From the NCBI GenBank assembly GCA_016710435.1, contig JADJVV010000001.1:744001-808000 (forward strand): a DNA stretch of 64,000 nt, written 5' to 3'. This stretch comes from Hyphomicrobiales bacterium (GTDB lineage Bacteria; Pseudomonadota; Alphaproteobacteria; Rhizobiales; Aestuariivirgaceae). The position numbers and the translations under genes are program-made. Shown here piece by piece: positions 1 through 8,534 of the stretch. Each line of letters starts with the position of its first letter. Position 1 is the stretch's first letter. The notes below the pieces were generated by a model that searched no databases, was not told the DNA's origin, and saw nothing but the letters and a program-made list of their open reading frames with translations.

Positions 1-880
1 TGGCGAGTTCGCGCGTGTCCTTGAACACGGTCGAATACTGTTCGCCGGCCATCATGCCCTTGACCGACGGCACTTCGGCGTCCTGGCCGGTGACGATCGG
101 CATTTCGGCGCCCGGTGCATAACCCACGCCCTTGAGCGACGAGATGATGCCGCGCGACAGGCCGTCATAAGGGGCGAGAACACCGTGGACCTTCTTGTCG
201 GTGTAGTTGGCCGACAGCAGGTTATCCATGCGGGCCTGCGCCACGGCGCCGTCCCAGCGCAGCGTGCCGACCTTGTCCATGCCCATCTGGCCCGACGGGA
301 TGACGATGTCACCCGAGTCGATCAGCGGCTTCAGCACCGACATGGCGCCGTCGTAGAAGTAGAAGGCGTTGGTGTCGTCCGGCGAACCGCCGAACAGCTC
401 GACGTTCCACGGCTTCACGCTCGGGAAGCGCTCCTTGAGGCCCTTCACCAGCGAGTTGGCCTGCAGCACGCCCACGCCGAAGTTGTCGAACGTGGTGTAG
501 TAGTCAACGTCGCCCGTCTTGGTGATCAGGCGGTCATAGGCGAACACCTTGGCGCCGGCTTCGTGGGCCTTCTTGAGGATGTCCGAGAGCGTGGAGCCGT
601 CGATCGCGGCAATGATCAGGACCTTGGCGCCCTTGGTGACCATGTTCTCGATCTGGGCGAGCTGGTTGGGAATGTCATCTTCACCATACTGGAGATCGGT
701 GTCGTAGCCGAGCGCGGTGAATTCCTTCACCATGGATTCACCGTCGGAAATCCAGCGCGTCGACGACTTCGTCGGCATGGAGATGCCGATCAGGCCCTTG
801 CCTTCGGCCAATGCCGGGCCAGCCGCGGCGATGACGGCAGCGGCAACGGTTGCCATCATGAAATGTCTGCGGTTTGTCAC
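1..880 (-). CDS. chvE: ChvE-type periplasmic sugar-binding protein of an ABC transporter (partial, 3' end outside window)
   Basis: Periplasmic receptor that delivers monosaccharides to a ribose/xylose-type ABC permease; in Agrobacterium the homologue also feeds the VirA sugar response. The 293 visible codons start at a GTG (880) placed 7 nt after a GGAGG ribosome-binding site. Residues 1-25 form a signal peptide ending ALA. The mature part begins with the family-typical GISMPTKSSTRW and contains DDIPNQLAQIENMVTKGAK, AYDRLI and ELFGGSPDDTNAF, close to what I recall of ChvE. The gene runs off the left edge, so its stop and any downstream gguAB-like genes are not seen. It is divergent from a GntR regulator and its leader carries two copies of an 11-bp operator. 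Sugar specificity is inferred from family only. Confidence 0.88.
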   Translation of the reverse strand, partial: MTNRRHFMMATVAAAVIAAAGPALAEGKGLIGISMPTKSSTRWISDGESMVKEFTALGYDTDLQYGEDDIPNQLAQIENMVTKGAKVLIIAAIDGSTLSDILKKAHEAGAKVFAYDRLITKTGDVDYYTTFDNFGVGVLQANSLVKGLKERFPSVKPWNVELFGGSPDDTNAFYFYDGAMSVLKPLIDSGDIVIPSGQMGMDKVGTLRWDGAVAQARMDNLLSANYTDKKVHGVLAPYDGLSRGIISSLKGVGYAPGAEMPIVTGQDAEVPSVKGMMAGEQYSTVFKDTRELA

Positions 881-982
881 GAGTAGTCCTCCCTGAAAGA
901 GCCGCTGTGCCTGGCCCTATGCCGGGCTTGCGCGGTTCTTGAGGCCGGACCTTAGTGGCACGTCAAAAACTGATCAAGAATT

Positions 983-993
983 TTGTATGACAA
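983..993. promoter_or_regulatory. candidate GntR operator, copy 1 (TTGTATGACAA)
   Basis: An 11-bp imperfect palindrome (TTGTA-T-GACAA) in the divergent chvE/gntR intergenic region. An identical copy lies 23 bp further on, and its exact reverse complement lies upstream of a ribose-type ABC operon near 45.2 kb. Palindromes of this shape are usual for FCD-type GntR regulators. That the adjacent regulator binds it is inference. Confidence 0.6.
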
Positions 994-1005
994 ATAGCCC
1001 GTCCC

Positions 1006-1016
1006 TTGTATGACAA
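1006..1016. promoter_or_regulatory. candidate GntR operator, copy 2 (TTGTATGACAA)
   Basis: Exact repeat of the 983-993 site, spaced by 23 bp. It overlaps the most upstream possible ATG of the regulator gene (1010), which argues that translation starts further downstream at 1046 and that the site autoregulates the regulator. Confidence 0.6.
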
Positions 1017-1045
1017 TTGCGAAGGGACAATTGCGGCAGCGCAAC

Positions 1046-1771
1046 ATGAGCGGCAGAGGCAAGACCAGGTCCAGCGGCAACGTTCACGCCAAGATCGAAC
1101 GCGCCATCGGCGAGCGCATCCTCAGTGGCGAGTTCACGCCGGGCGCACTCCTGCCCAACGAGGCGGAGTGGGGACGGACCTATGACGCCAGCCGCACCGC
1201 CGTGCGCGAAGCCATCAAGAGCCTCACCGCCAAGGGCCTGATCCAGTCCCGCCCCAAGATCGGCTCGCGCGTGGAGCCCCGGACCCGCTGGAACATGTTG
1301 GACCGCGACGTGCTGGCCTGGCACCGCGCCGCCATGGACCGCAAGGCCTTCCTCGCCTCCACCCAGGAAGCCCGCCGTCTCGTCGAGCCCGGCATCGCCG
1401 AACTCGCCGCGCGCAAGCACACGCCCCTGCAACTGGAGCGCCTCGCCGCGGCCTGCCACGGCATGGCGACGGCGAGTGAAGCCCAGGCGATGGTGGCCGC
1501 CGACGTGGAATTCCACGAGGCCCTGCTGGCCTGCGCCAACAACGAACTTCTGGTGCCCTTCTCCATCATCATCGAACAGGCGCTGACCAACCTGTTCGAT
1601 TACACCACCCGCAAGAACCCCCATTTCAACCGCGCCCTGAAACTGCACCAGAACATCGTCCGCGCCGTGACCGCCGCTGACGGCCCCGCCGCCCGCAAGG
1701 CCATGCTGGACCTGCTGGCCGACACCGACACCATCATCAAGGTCTATCCCGCCCCCCGGAAAAAGCGTTAA
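1046..1771 (+). CDS. GntR-family transcriptional regulator, FCD (FadR) subfamily
   Basis: DNA-binding regulator of 241 residues. The N-terminal winged helix (about residues 15-75) carries the family pattern ILSGEFTPGALLPNE followed by SRTAVREAIKSLTAKGLI. The C-terminal helical FCD domain has the metal/ligand-pocket residues in DVEFHEALL and in LKLHQNIVRAV. An in-frame ATG at 1010 exists but lies inside an operator copy, so 1046 is preferred, although neither has a strong ribosome-binding site. The gene is divergent from chvE. The same operator motif recurs before another sugar ABC operon in this window, so a role as a regulon-wide sugar-acid or sugar regulator is likely. The effector is unknown. 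Confidence 0.85.
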   Translation: MSGRGKTRSSGNVHAKIERAIGERILSGEFTPGALLPNEAEWGRTYDASRTAVREAIKSLTAKGLIQSRPKIGSRVEPRTRWNMLDRDVLAWHRAAMDRKAFLASTQEARRLVEPGIAELAARKHTPLQLERLAAACHGMATASEAQAMVAADVEFHEALLACANNELLVPFSIIIEQALTNLFDYTTRKNPHFNRALKLHQNIVRAVTAADGPAARKAMLDLLADTDTIIKVYPAPRKKR

Positions 1772-1846
1772 CGGGTTGCACAACCGCAGGGGTGACGGGG
1801 CTTGGCTGTTCTGCTATCTCGCAGCCGCGAAACAGCGGGAAAAGCC

Positions 1847-2440
1847 ATGCGCACAGCCACCATCAGCCGCAAGACAACCGAAACCGGCATCACCTGCACG
1901 GTCAACCTGGACGGCACCGGCACCTATGACGTGAAGACGGGCGTCGGCTTCTTCGACCACATGATGGAGCAACTGGCCCGCCATTCTCTCATGGACATCA
2001 CCCTCAAGGCCACGGGCGACCTGCACATTGACGCCCACCACACGGTGGAGGATTCGGGCATTGCCCTGGGCCAGGCCGTGGCCAAGGCCCTGGGCGACCG
2101 CAAGGGCATCCGCCGCTACGCCTCCTGCGACCTGCCCATGGACGAAACCCTGACCCGCGTCGCCATCGACGTCTCGGGCCGTCCCTTCCTCGTCTTCAAT
2201 TGCGAGTATCCGCGCGACAAGATCGGCGACTTCGACACAGAACTGGTGCGCGAATGGTTCCAGGCCTTTGCCATGAACGCAGGCATCACGCTGCACCTCG
2301 AGAACACTGCGGGCGGCAACGCCCACCACATCGCCGAGTCCAGCTTCAAGGCGCTGGCGCGCTCGCTCCGCGACGCCCTTGAAATCGATCCGCGCCAGAA
2401 GGATCGCATTCCCTCCACCAAGGGGTCGCTCGCCGGATGA
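1847..2440 (+). CDS. hisB: imidazoleglycerol-phosphate dehydratase
   Basis: Sixth step of histidine synthesis: dehydration of imidazoleglycerol phosphate to imidazole acetol phosphate. The 197-residue length is that of the monofunctional enzyme. The two manganese-binding histidine clusters are visible as DAHHTVEDSGIALG and GGNAHHIAESSFKAL, together with GFFDHMMEQLARH. A TTG-initiated extension to 1802 is possible, but the ATG at 1847 gives the normal N-terminus. It is the first gene of an operon in which every following gene overlaps its predecessor; hisH starts inside the hisB stop (ATGA). Confidence 0.96.
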   Translation: MRTATISRKTTETGITCTVNLDGTGTYDVKTGVGFFDHMMEQLARHSLMDITLKATGDLHIDAHHTVEDSGIALGQAVAKALGDRKGIRRYASCDLPMDETLTRVAIDVSGRPFLVFNCEYPRDKIGDFDTELVREWFQAFAMNAGITLHLENTAGGNAHHIAESSFKALARSLRDALEIDPRQKDRIPSTKGSLAG

Positions 2441-3090
2441 TGAAGACCGTCATCATCGACTACGGCTCCGGCAACCTCCACTCGGCCCTCAAGGCCTTCG
2501 AGCGCGCCGCGGCGGACAACGGCATCAAGGGCAAGATCATCGTCAGCAACAAGGCCGACGAGGTGGCGACCGCCGACCGCATCGTGCTGCCGGGCGTCGG
2601 TGCCTTCAAGGATTGCCGCGACGGCCTGAATGCCGTGGAGGGCATGCGCGAGGTTCTGCAACAGCAGGTGATCGCGCGCGGCCGCCCATTCCTCGGCATT
2701 TGCGTCGGCATGCAGTTGATGGCCACGCGCGGGCTGGAACACCAGACGACGCAAGGCCTGGGATGGGTGGCGGGCGACGTGGTGCGCATCACCCCCGATG
2801 ACCCCGCCCTGAAGATCCCGCACATGGGCTGGAACACGCTGAAGCTCCACTCCGGCCATCCCGTGATGCAGGACATCGCCACGGGCGAAAGTGGCCTGCA
2901 CGCCTATTTCGTACACTCCTATCACCTCCAGCCAACGCTGCCGGAAGACCTGATCGCCACGACCGATTACGGCGGCGCCGTCACCGCGATCGTCGGCTAT
3001 GAAAATCTGGTGGGCACGCAATTCCATCCCGAGAAGAGCCAGGAACTGGGCCTCCGCCTCATCGCCAATTTCCTGCGCTGGAAGCCCTGA
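2437..3090 (+). CDS. hisH: imidazole glycerol phosphate synthase, glutamine amidotransferase subunit
   Basis: Class I glutamine amidotransferase (217 residues) that supplies ammonia to HisF for formation of imidazoleglycerol phosphate and AICAR. The nucleophilic cysteine sits in FLGICVGMQLM, and the His-Glu pair of the triad in GTQFHPEKSQ near the C-terminus. The usual GVGAF oxyanion strand motif is present (LPGVGAFKDC). It overlaps hisB by 4 nt and hisA by 1 nt, so translation is coupled. Its partner hisF is two genes downstream rather than adjacent because of hisA and an inserted SDR gene. Confidence 0.96.
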   Translation: MMKTVIIDYGSGNLHSALKAFERAAADNGIKGKIIVSNKADEVATADRIVLPGVGAFKDCRDGLNAVEGMREVLQQQVIARGRPFLGICVGMQLMATRGLEHQTTQGLGWVAGDVVRITPDDPALKIPHMGWNTLKLHSGHPVMQDIATGESGLHAYFVHSYHLQPTLPEDLIATTDYGGAVTAIVGYENLVGTQFHPEKSQELGLRLIANFLRWKP

Positions 3091-3821
3091 TGATCCTCTT
3101 TCCCGCCATCGACCTGAAGGACGGCAAGTGCGTGCGCCTGAAGCTGGGCGACATGAACCAGGCCACCATCTACAACGAGGATCCCGCCGCGCAGGCACGC
3201 GACTTCGAGCAGCAGGGATTCCGCTGGCTGCATGTGGTCGATCTCAACGGTGCCTTCGCCGGACAATCGGTGAATGGTGCCGCAGTGGAAGCGATCATCA
3301 AGGCGACGAAAAATCCTGTGCAACTGGGTGGCGGCATCCGTACGCTGGCCCACATCGAAAGCTGGTTGTCGAAAGGGCTTGCCCGCGTCATCCTCGGCAC
3401 CATCGCCGTACGTGATCCGGCCTTGGTGAAGGAAGCCTGCCGCCTTTTCCCCGGCAAGGTTGCCGTCGGCATTGATGCCAAGGGCGGCAAGGTGGCGGTC
3501 GAAGGCTGGGCCGAGGCCTCCTCGCTCGGCGTCATCGAAATGGCGCGGACCTTCGAAGGCGCGGGCGTCGCCGCCATCATCTACACCGACATCGACCGCG
3601 ACGGCGTGCTCACCGGCATCAACTGGGATGCTACCATCGCGCTCTCCAATGCCGTCTCCATTCCGGTGATTGCCTCGGGCGGGCTTGCCTCGCTCGCCGA
3701 CATTCGCCGCATGGTGCAACCTGACGCCTGCAATCTCGCAGGCGCCATCACCGGCCGCGCCCTCTACGACGGACGCATCAATGCAGGCGAAGCCCTGAAA
3801 CTCATCGCGGAGGCCACATGA
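3090..3821 (+). CDS. hisA: ProFAR isomerase (1-(5-phosphoribosyl)-5-[(5-phosphoribosylamino)methylideneamino]imidazole-4-carboxamide isomerase)
   Basis: (beta/alpha)8-barrel isomerase of histidine synthesis, 243 residues. The half-barrel repeat signature is clear: FPAIDLKDGKCVRL with the catalytic aspartate at the N-terminus, QLGGGIRT and, in the second half, IYTDIDRDGVLTG with the second catalytic aspartate, then the phosphate site VIASGGLASLAD. The start ATG overlaps the hisH stop by one base. Its stop overlaps the start of the following SDR gene by 4 nt, instead of running into hisF as is more usual. Confidence 0.96.
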   Translation: MILFPAIDLKDGKCVRLKLGDMNQATIYNEDPAAQARDFEQQGFRWLHVVDLNGAFAGQSVNGAAVEAIIKATKNPVQLGGGIRTLAHIESWLSKGLARVILGTIAVRDPALVKEACRLFPGKVAVGIDAKGGKVAVEGWAEASSLGVIEMARTFEGAGVAAIIYTDIDRDGVLTGINWDATIALSNAVSIPVIASGGLASLADIRRMVQPDACNLAGAITGRALYDGRINAGEALKLIAEAT

Positions 3822-4567
3822 CAAAAGTGATGCTCATCACCGGCGGCAGCCGTGGCATCGGGGCGGCGACGGCGCGCATGGCGGCAAGCCGCGGCTACCG
3901 TGTGGTCGTGAATTATGTCGCCGACCGCGCCGCAGCCGAAGCCCTGTGCGAGGACATCCGCAGCGATGGCGGCATGGCGCTGGCCTTCCAGGGCGACATG
4001 GCAAAGCTCGGCGACATCGAGCGCCTGTTCCGCCAAACAATCCTCAGCTTCGGTGCCATTGATGTCGTCGTGAACAATGCCGGCATCACTGGCAAGTCGA
4101 GCCGCCTCGATCAGGCCGACCCGCAGGTGATCGCCGATACCATCGCCATCAACACCACGGGCGCCATCTACGTGGCGCGCGAGGCGGTGAAACACCTTTC
4201 GACGCGAAACGGCGGCAAGGGCGGCGTCATCGTCAACATTTCCTCCGCCGCCGCCCTGCTGGGCAGCCCCGGTGAATATGTCTGGTATGCCGCCAGCAAG
4301 GGCGCCATCGATTCCCTGACGACCGGCCTCGCCAAGGAAGTGGCGATGGAGGGCGTGCGGGTCGTCTCCGTGACGCCGGGCATGACCGAAACCGAAATCC
4401 ATGAGCGCTCCACCGGCGATGCCGCCCGTGTCGAACGCATCCGCCCCGGCATTCCCATGCAGCGCATTGGCAAGGCGGAGGAAATGGCGGAAGCCATTCT
4501 CTTCCTCGCCAGCGATGCCGCAAGCTACATCACGGGCACGACATTGCGCGTGGCGGGAGGCCGCTGA
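3818..4567 (+). CDS. SDR-family NAD(P)-dependent oxidoreductase embedded in the histidine operon
   Basis: Classical short-chain dehydrogenase/reductase, 249 residues. The Rossmann cofactor motif is TGGSRGIGAATA (residues about 8-19), then NNAG, and the catalytic triad is visible as the serine in NISSAAALLG and YAASKGA (Tyr-x3-Lys). The C-terminal SDITG-like segment is ASYITGTTLRVAGG. It overlaps hisA by 4 nt and hisF by 1 nt, so it is fully integrated into the his transcript and has no promoter of its own. Nothing in it points to a histidine substrate. The FabG-like sequence does not reveal the substrate, and its place between hisA and hisF is unusual. Confidence 0.9.
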   Translation: MTKVMLITGGSRGIGAATARMAASRGYRVVVNYVADRAAAEALCEDIRSDGGMALAFQGDMAKLGDIERLFRQTILSFGAIDVVVNNAGITGKSSRLDQADPQVIADTIAINTTGAIYVAREAVKHLSTRNGGKGGVIVNISSAAALLGSPGEYVWYAASKGAIDSLTTGLAKEVAMEGVRVVSVTPGMTETEIHERSTGDAARVERIRPGIPMQRIGKAEEMAEAILFLASDAASYITGTTLRVAGGR

Positions 4568-5337
4568 TGCTGAAGATGCGTGTCATCCCCTGCCTCGATG
4601 TGAAGGACGGGCGCGTCGTCAAGGGCGTGAACTTCGTGAACCTCGTCGATGCCGGCGATCCCGTGGAAGCAGCCAAGGCCTATGACAAGGCCGGCGCCGA
4701 TGAACTCTGCTTCCTCGATATCACGGCCACCCACGAAGGCCGCGGCATCATGCTCGACGTGGTGACACGCACCGCCGAAGCCTGCTTCATGCCGCTCACC
4801 GTGGGTGGCGGCGTGCGCACACTCGAAGATATTCGCGCCCTTTTGCTGGCGGGCGCGGACAAGGTCTCGATCAATTCCGCCGCCGTCGCCAACCGTCAAT
4901 TCGTCAAGGACGCGGCCGGGAAGTTCGGCAGCCAGTGCATTGTCGTCGCCATCGACGCCAAGGAAGTCTCGCCCGGAAAATACGAAATCTTCACCCATGG
5001 CGGGCGCAAGGAAACCGGCATCGACGCCGTGCAATTCGCCCGCGAGGTGGAAGCACTTGGAGCAGGCGAAATCCTGCTCACCTCCATGGACCGCGACGGC
5101 ACCGGCAAGGGCTTCAACCTCGCCCTTACCCGCGCCATCGCCGATGCTGTGACCATCCCCGTGATCGCCTCGGGTGGTGTAGGCACGCTCGACCACTTGG
5201 CCGAAGGTATAACGGAAGGCCACGCCACGGCGGTGCTCGCCGCCTCGATTTTCCACTTCGGAACCTTTACGATTGCCCAGGCAAAGGAAGCCATGGCGAA
5301 GGCGGGGATACCCGTCCGCATGGCAGCGGGTTCGTGA
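4567..5337 (+). CDS. hisF: imidazole glycerol phosphate synthase, cyclase subunit
   Basis: Barrel subunit that uses ammonia from HisH to form imidazoleglycerol phosphate; 256 residues. The catalytic aspartates are seen in IPCLDVKDGRVVKG and in VVAIDAKE, and the phosphate-binding loops in VGGGVRTLED and IASGGVGTLDHL. The start at 4567 (MLKMRVIP) matches the family N-terminus and overlaps the SDR stop by one base. hisE begins at the last base of the hisF stop codon. Confidence 0.96.
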   Translation: MLKMRVIPCLDVKDGRVVKGVNFVNLVDAGDPVEAAKAYDKAGADELCFLDITATHEGRGIMLDVVTRTAEACFMPLTVGGGVRTLEDIRALLLAGADKVSINSAAVANRQFVKDAAGKFGSQCIVVAIDAKEVSPGKYEIFTHGGRKETGIDAVQFAREVEALGAGEILLTSMDRDGTGKGFNLALTRAIADAVTIPVIASGGVGTLDHLAEGITEGHATAVLAASIFHFGTFTIAQAKEAMAKAGIPVRMAAGS

Positions 5338-5663
5338 TGACAACATTCAGCCAGCTGGAAATTCTCGCCAAGGAGATTGAGGCCAAGGCCTTCTCTTCCC
5401 CCGACTCTTCCTATACCGCGAAGCTGCTCTCCAGGGGCGTGGACAAATGCGCCAAGAAACTGGGCGAGGAAGCGGTGGAACTGGTGATCGCCGCCGTTGA
5501 GAAGAACAAGGCCGAGGTCACGAAAGAAGCCGCCGATGTTCTCTATCACCTGCTGGTGCTGCTGCAGGCCGCCGGCGTGTCGCCATCGGCCGTGATGGAC
5601 GAGTTGAAGCGTCGCGAAGGCACCTCGGGCCTCGCGGAAAAGGCAAGCCGCCCGCATGATTGA
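5337..5663 (+). CDS. hisE: phosphoribosyl-ATP pyrophosphatase
   Basis: Second step of histidine synthesis: hydrolysis of phosphoribosyl-ATP to phosphoribosyl-AMP and pyrophosphate. It is 108 residues long and all alpha-helical (MazG-like fold). The magnesium-binding acidic motifs are visible as KKLGEEAVELVIAA and KEAADVLYHLLVLL. The start ATG shares one base with the hisF stop, and the last 8 nt overlap the start of coaA. This is the separate, monofunctional HisE typical of alphaproteobacteria; hisI is not in the window. Confidence 0.94.
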   Translation: MTTFSQLEILAKEIEAKAFSSPDSSYTAKLLSRGVDKCAKKLGEEAVELVIAAVEKNKAEVTKEAADVLYHLLVLLQAAGVSPSAVMDELKRREGTSGLAEKASRPHD

Positions 5664-6618
5664 CCTCGCCGAGGACTTCGCCCGCGAAGTCTCTCCTTTC
5701 CGCCGCTTCTCGCGCAGCGAATGGGCCGAACTCCGCGCCGACACGCCCATGACGCTGACCAGCGCCGACCTCGACGAGGTGCGCTCGCTCAACGACAAGA
5801 TCGACCTTGCGGAAGTGGAGGCAGTGTATCTGCCGCTGTCGCGCCTGCTCAATCTTTATGTGCAGGCCAGCCAGAAGCTGTTCCACGCCTCCAACCAGTT
5901 CCTCCACATCCGCGATCTGAAGGTGCCCTATGTGATCGGCATCGCGGGCAGCGTCTCCAGCGGCAAGAGCACCACGGCGCGCATCCTCCGCCGGCTGTTG
6001 TCGCGCTGGCCGTCGCATCCGAAGGTGGACCTTGTCACCACTGATGGTTTCCTCCTGCCCAACGCCGTGCTCGACCGTGAGGGCCTGATGCAGCGCAAGG
6101 GCTTCCCCGAGTCCTACGACCTCCAGCGCATCCTCCGCTTCATGTCCGACATCAAGTCCGGCGAGCGCGATGTGGAAGCGCCGGTCTATTCGCATCTCAC
6201 CTATGACGTGATCCCCGGCCAGACGCAGGTGGTGGACCAGCCCGACATCCTCATCGTCGAAGGCATCAACGTGCTGCAGACGGGCCGCCCGCCCCGCGAT
6301 GGCCGCGGCATTCCCAACACCTCCGACTTCTTCGATTTCTCGATCTTCATCGACGCCGAAGAATCCGACCTGAAGAGCTGGTACATCGAGCGCTTTTTCA
6401 CCCTGCGGAGCGGCGCCTTCCAGAACCCCAGGTCCTACTTCCACCGCTACGCCAAGCTGAGCGACGACGAGGCGCGCGATACAGCAACGCGCATCTGGAA
6501 CGCCATCAACCTGGTGAACCTGAAAGAAAACATCCTCCCCACCCGCCCCCGCGCCGACCTGGTGCTGCGCAAGGGCACCGACCACATGGTCCGGAGCGTC
6601 TTCCTGCGAAGGCTGTAG
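5656..6618 (+). CDS. coaA: type I pantothenate kinase
   Basis: First committed step of coenzyme A synthesis: ATP-dependent phosphorylation of pantothenate to 4'-phosphopantothenate. Of 320 residues, the P-loop is GSVSSGKST at residues 98-106. The downstream TTDGFLLPN, RKGFPESYD and EGINVLQ motifs are characteristic of prokaryotic type I enzymes. It overlaps hisE by 8 nt, so it is translated from the his messenger, an arrangement common in rhizobia. A gap of 87 nt without a clear terminator separates it from fabA. Confidence 0.95.
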   Translation: MIDLAEDFAREVSPFRRFSRSEWAELRADTPMTLTSADLDEVRSLNDKIDLAEVEAVYLPLSRLLNLYVQASQKLFHASNQFLHIRDLKVPYVIGIAGSVSSGKSTTARILRRLLSRWPSHPKVDLVTTDGFLLPNAVLDREGLMQRKGFPESYDLQRILRFMSDIKSGERDVEAPVYSHLTYDVIPGQTQVVDQPDILIVEGINVLQTGRPPRDGRGIPNTSDFFDFSIFIDAEESDLKSWYIERFFTLRSGAFQNPRSYFHRYAKLSDDEARDTATRIWNAINLVNLKENILPTRPRADLVLRKGTDHMVRSVFLRRL

Positions 6619-6705
6619 GGGAAGCTGTTCAACGTCAACCTGCTTGCTTTGCGTTCCGGGCGGGCGACATGCTAACCAAGGGAAAAACAGGGGCTCACGC
6701 ACATC

Positions 6706-7221
6706 ATGCCGATCGGAAAACCATCCTATTCCTACGAAGAAATTCTGGCCTGTGGGCGGGGCGAGTTGTTTGGCCCCGGCAACGCGCAGCTTCCGTTGCC
6801 GCCCATGCTGATGTTCGACCGCATCACCGAGATCAGCAAGGATGGCGGCTCGTCGGGGCTGGGCAAGGTCGTCGCCGAATTCGACATCAAGCCCGATCTC
6901 TGGTTCTTCCCCTGCCATTTCCAGGGCGACCCCGTGATGCCCGGCTGCCTCGGTCTCGATGCGCTGTGGCAGTTGACGGGCTTCTTCCTCGGCTGGCTGG
7001 GCGAACCCGGCAAGGGCCGTGCCCTCGGCGTGGGCGAAGTGAAGTTCACCGGCATGGTGACGCCCAAGGTCAAGACCGTGACCTATGAGGTCGATGTCAC
7101 CCGCCTGATCCTCCGCAAGCTGAAGCTCGCCGTCGCCAACGGCGTGATGAAAGCCGATGGCGAACCCATCTATCAGGTGACCGACATGAAGGTCGGCCTG
7201 TTCCAGCCGGAAGCCAAGTAG
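6706..7221 (+). CDS. fabA: 3-hydroxydecanoyl-ACP dehydratase/isomerase
   Basis: Hot-dog-fold enzyme that dehydrates 3-hydroxydecanoyl-ACP and isomerises trans-2- to cis-3-decenoyl-ACP, the branch point to unsaturated fatty acids. Of 171 residues, the catalytic His71 lies in PCHFQGDPVMPG and Asp85 in CLGLDALWQ, corresponding to His70 and Asp84 of E. coli FabA. It is followed by fabB and fabI, which together form a complete branch-point and elongation set. Confidence 0.96.
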   Translation: MPIGKPSYSYEEILACGRGELFGPGNAQLPLPPMLMFDRITEISKDGGSSGLGKVVAEFDIKPDLWFFPCHFQGDPVMPGCLGLDALWQLTGFFLGWLGEPGKGRALGVGEVKFTGMVTPKVKTVTYEVDVTRLILRKLKLAVANGVMKADGEPIYQVTDMKVGLFQPEAK

Positions 7222-7312
7222 GGGACGGCCCCTTTTAACGCATGGAATGGCCCGCGCCGTCCTGCTAGAAGACGGTGAAGACCGGTTCATTGTTCCACGG
7301 AGTGTGAAGAGA

Positions 7313-8527
7313 ATGCGGCGAGTCGTCGTCACAGGCATGGGGATCATCTCCTCGATCGGCAACAATGTGCAGGAGGTGACTGCTTCCCTGCGTGAGGCCA
7401 AGTCGGGCATTGTCTCGGCCGACAAGTACAGGGAACTGGGGTTCCGCTGCCAGGTGCATGGTGCCCCCCATTACGATCTCGATACCGTGGACCGCCGCGC
7501 CCGCCGCTTCATGGGAGATGGCGGGGCCTGGAACTACGTGGCCATGCAACAGGCCATCGCCGATGCAGGCCTTGAAGAAAAAGACGTCAAGAACGAGCGC
7601 ACCGGCATCATCATGGGTTCGGGCGGCCCCTCGACCAAGACAATTGTTGCCGCCGCCGACACCACCCGCGAGAAAGGCCCAAAGCGCGTCGGCCCCTTCG
7701 CCGTGCCGCCATCGATGTCCTCGGCCCACTCGGCCGTGCTGGCCACGCCGTTCGGCATTCGCGGCGTGAACTACACGATCTCCAGCGCCTGCGCCACGTC
7801 GGCCCACTGCATCGGCAATGCCGCCGAAATGATCCAGTGGAACAAGCAGGATGTGATGTTCGCCGGTGGCGGCGAGGAACTGGACTGGACTCTTTCGGTA
7901 CTCTTCGACGCCATGGGCGCCATGTCGTCCAAATACAACGACCGGCCGGCCTCCGCCTCCCGCGCCTATGACAAGAACCGTGACGGCTTCGTGATCGCCG
8001 GCGGGGCTGGCGTCGTCGTTCTCGAAGAACTTGAGCACGCCAAGGCGCGTGGCGCCAAAATCTACGGCGAACTCGTGGGCTATGGCGCCACGAGCGACGG
8101 CTACGACATGGTCGCCCCCTCGGGCGAAGGTGCTGTACGCTGCATGCGCATGGCCATGAAGGACGTGAAGGGTGAGATCGACTACATCAACCCGCACGGC
8201 ACCTCGACGCCCGTGGGCGATGCCAAGGAAATCGAAGCGATCCGCGAGGTTTTTGGCGCGAAGATTCCGCCGATTTCCTCTACCAAGTCGCTGACCGGCC
8301 ATTCGCTCGGAGCAACCGGCGTGCAGGAGGCGATCTATTCCCTCCTCATGATGAAGAATGGCTTCCTCTGCGAGAGCGCCAACATCGAGGAACTCGACCC
8401 CGCATTCGAAGGTGTGCCCATCCTGCGCAAGCGGGTGGACAACGCCAAGGTCGATACCGTGATGTCGAACTCCTTCGGCTTCGGCGGCACCAATGCCACC
8501 CTCGTCTTCCAACGTTACAACGGATAA
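7313..8527 (+). CDS. fabB: beta-ketoacyl-ACP synthase I
   Basis: Thiolase-fold condensing enzyme, 404 residues, that elongates cis-3-decenoyl-ACP made by FabA. The active-site Cys160 is in SSACATSAHC, and the two catalytic histidines are in NPHGTSTPVGD and TKSLTGHSLGATG. The frame is open upstream to 7247, but the ATG at 7313, preceded by a GAAGAG purine stretch, gives the family N-terminus MRRVVVTGMG. It follows fabA by 91 nt, and fabI starts 7 nt after its stop. Confidence 0.95.
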   Translation: MRRVVVTGMGIISSIGNNVQEVTASLREAKSGIVSADKYRELGFRCQVHGAPHYDLDTVDRRARRFMGDGGAWNYVAMQQAIADAGLEEKDVKNERTGIIMGSGGPSTKTIVAAADTTREKGPKRVGPFAVPPSMSSAHSAVLATPFGIRGVNYTISSACATSAHCIGNAAEMIQWNKQDVMFAGGGEELDWTLSVLFDAMGAMSSKYNDRPASASRAYDKNRDGFVIAGGAGVVVLEELEHAKARGAKIYGELVGYGATSDGYDMVAPSGEGAVRCMRMAMKDVKGEIDYINPHGTSTPVGDAKEIEAIREVFGAKIPPISSTKSLTGHSLGATGVQEAIYSLLMMKNGFLCESANIEELDPAFEGVPILRKRVDNAKVDTVMSNSFGFGGTNATLVFQRYNG

Positions 8528-8534
8528 GCAGAAC

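Noticed and set aside
1010..1045. N-terminal extension of the GntR regulator
   Set aside because: Its ATG lies within an operator copy and has no ribosome-binding site; the ATG at 1046 fits better.
5518..7425. Long open frame (635 codons) on the minus strand opposite hisE, coaA and fabA
   Set aside because: It is a GC-rich shadow frame opposite three genes with clear family motifs and shows no domain of its own.
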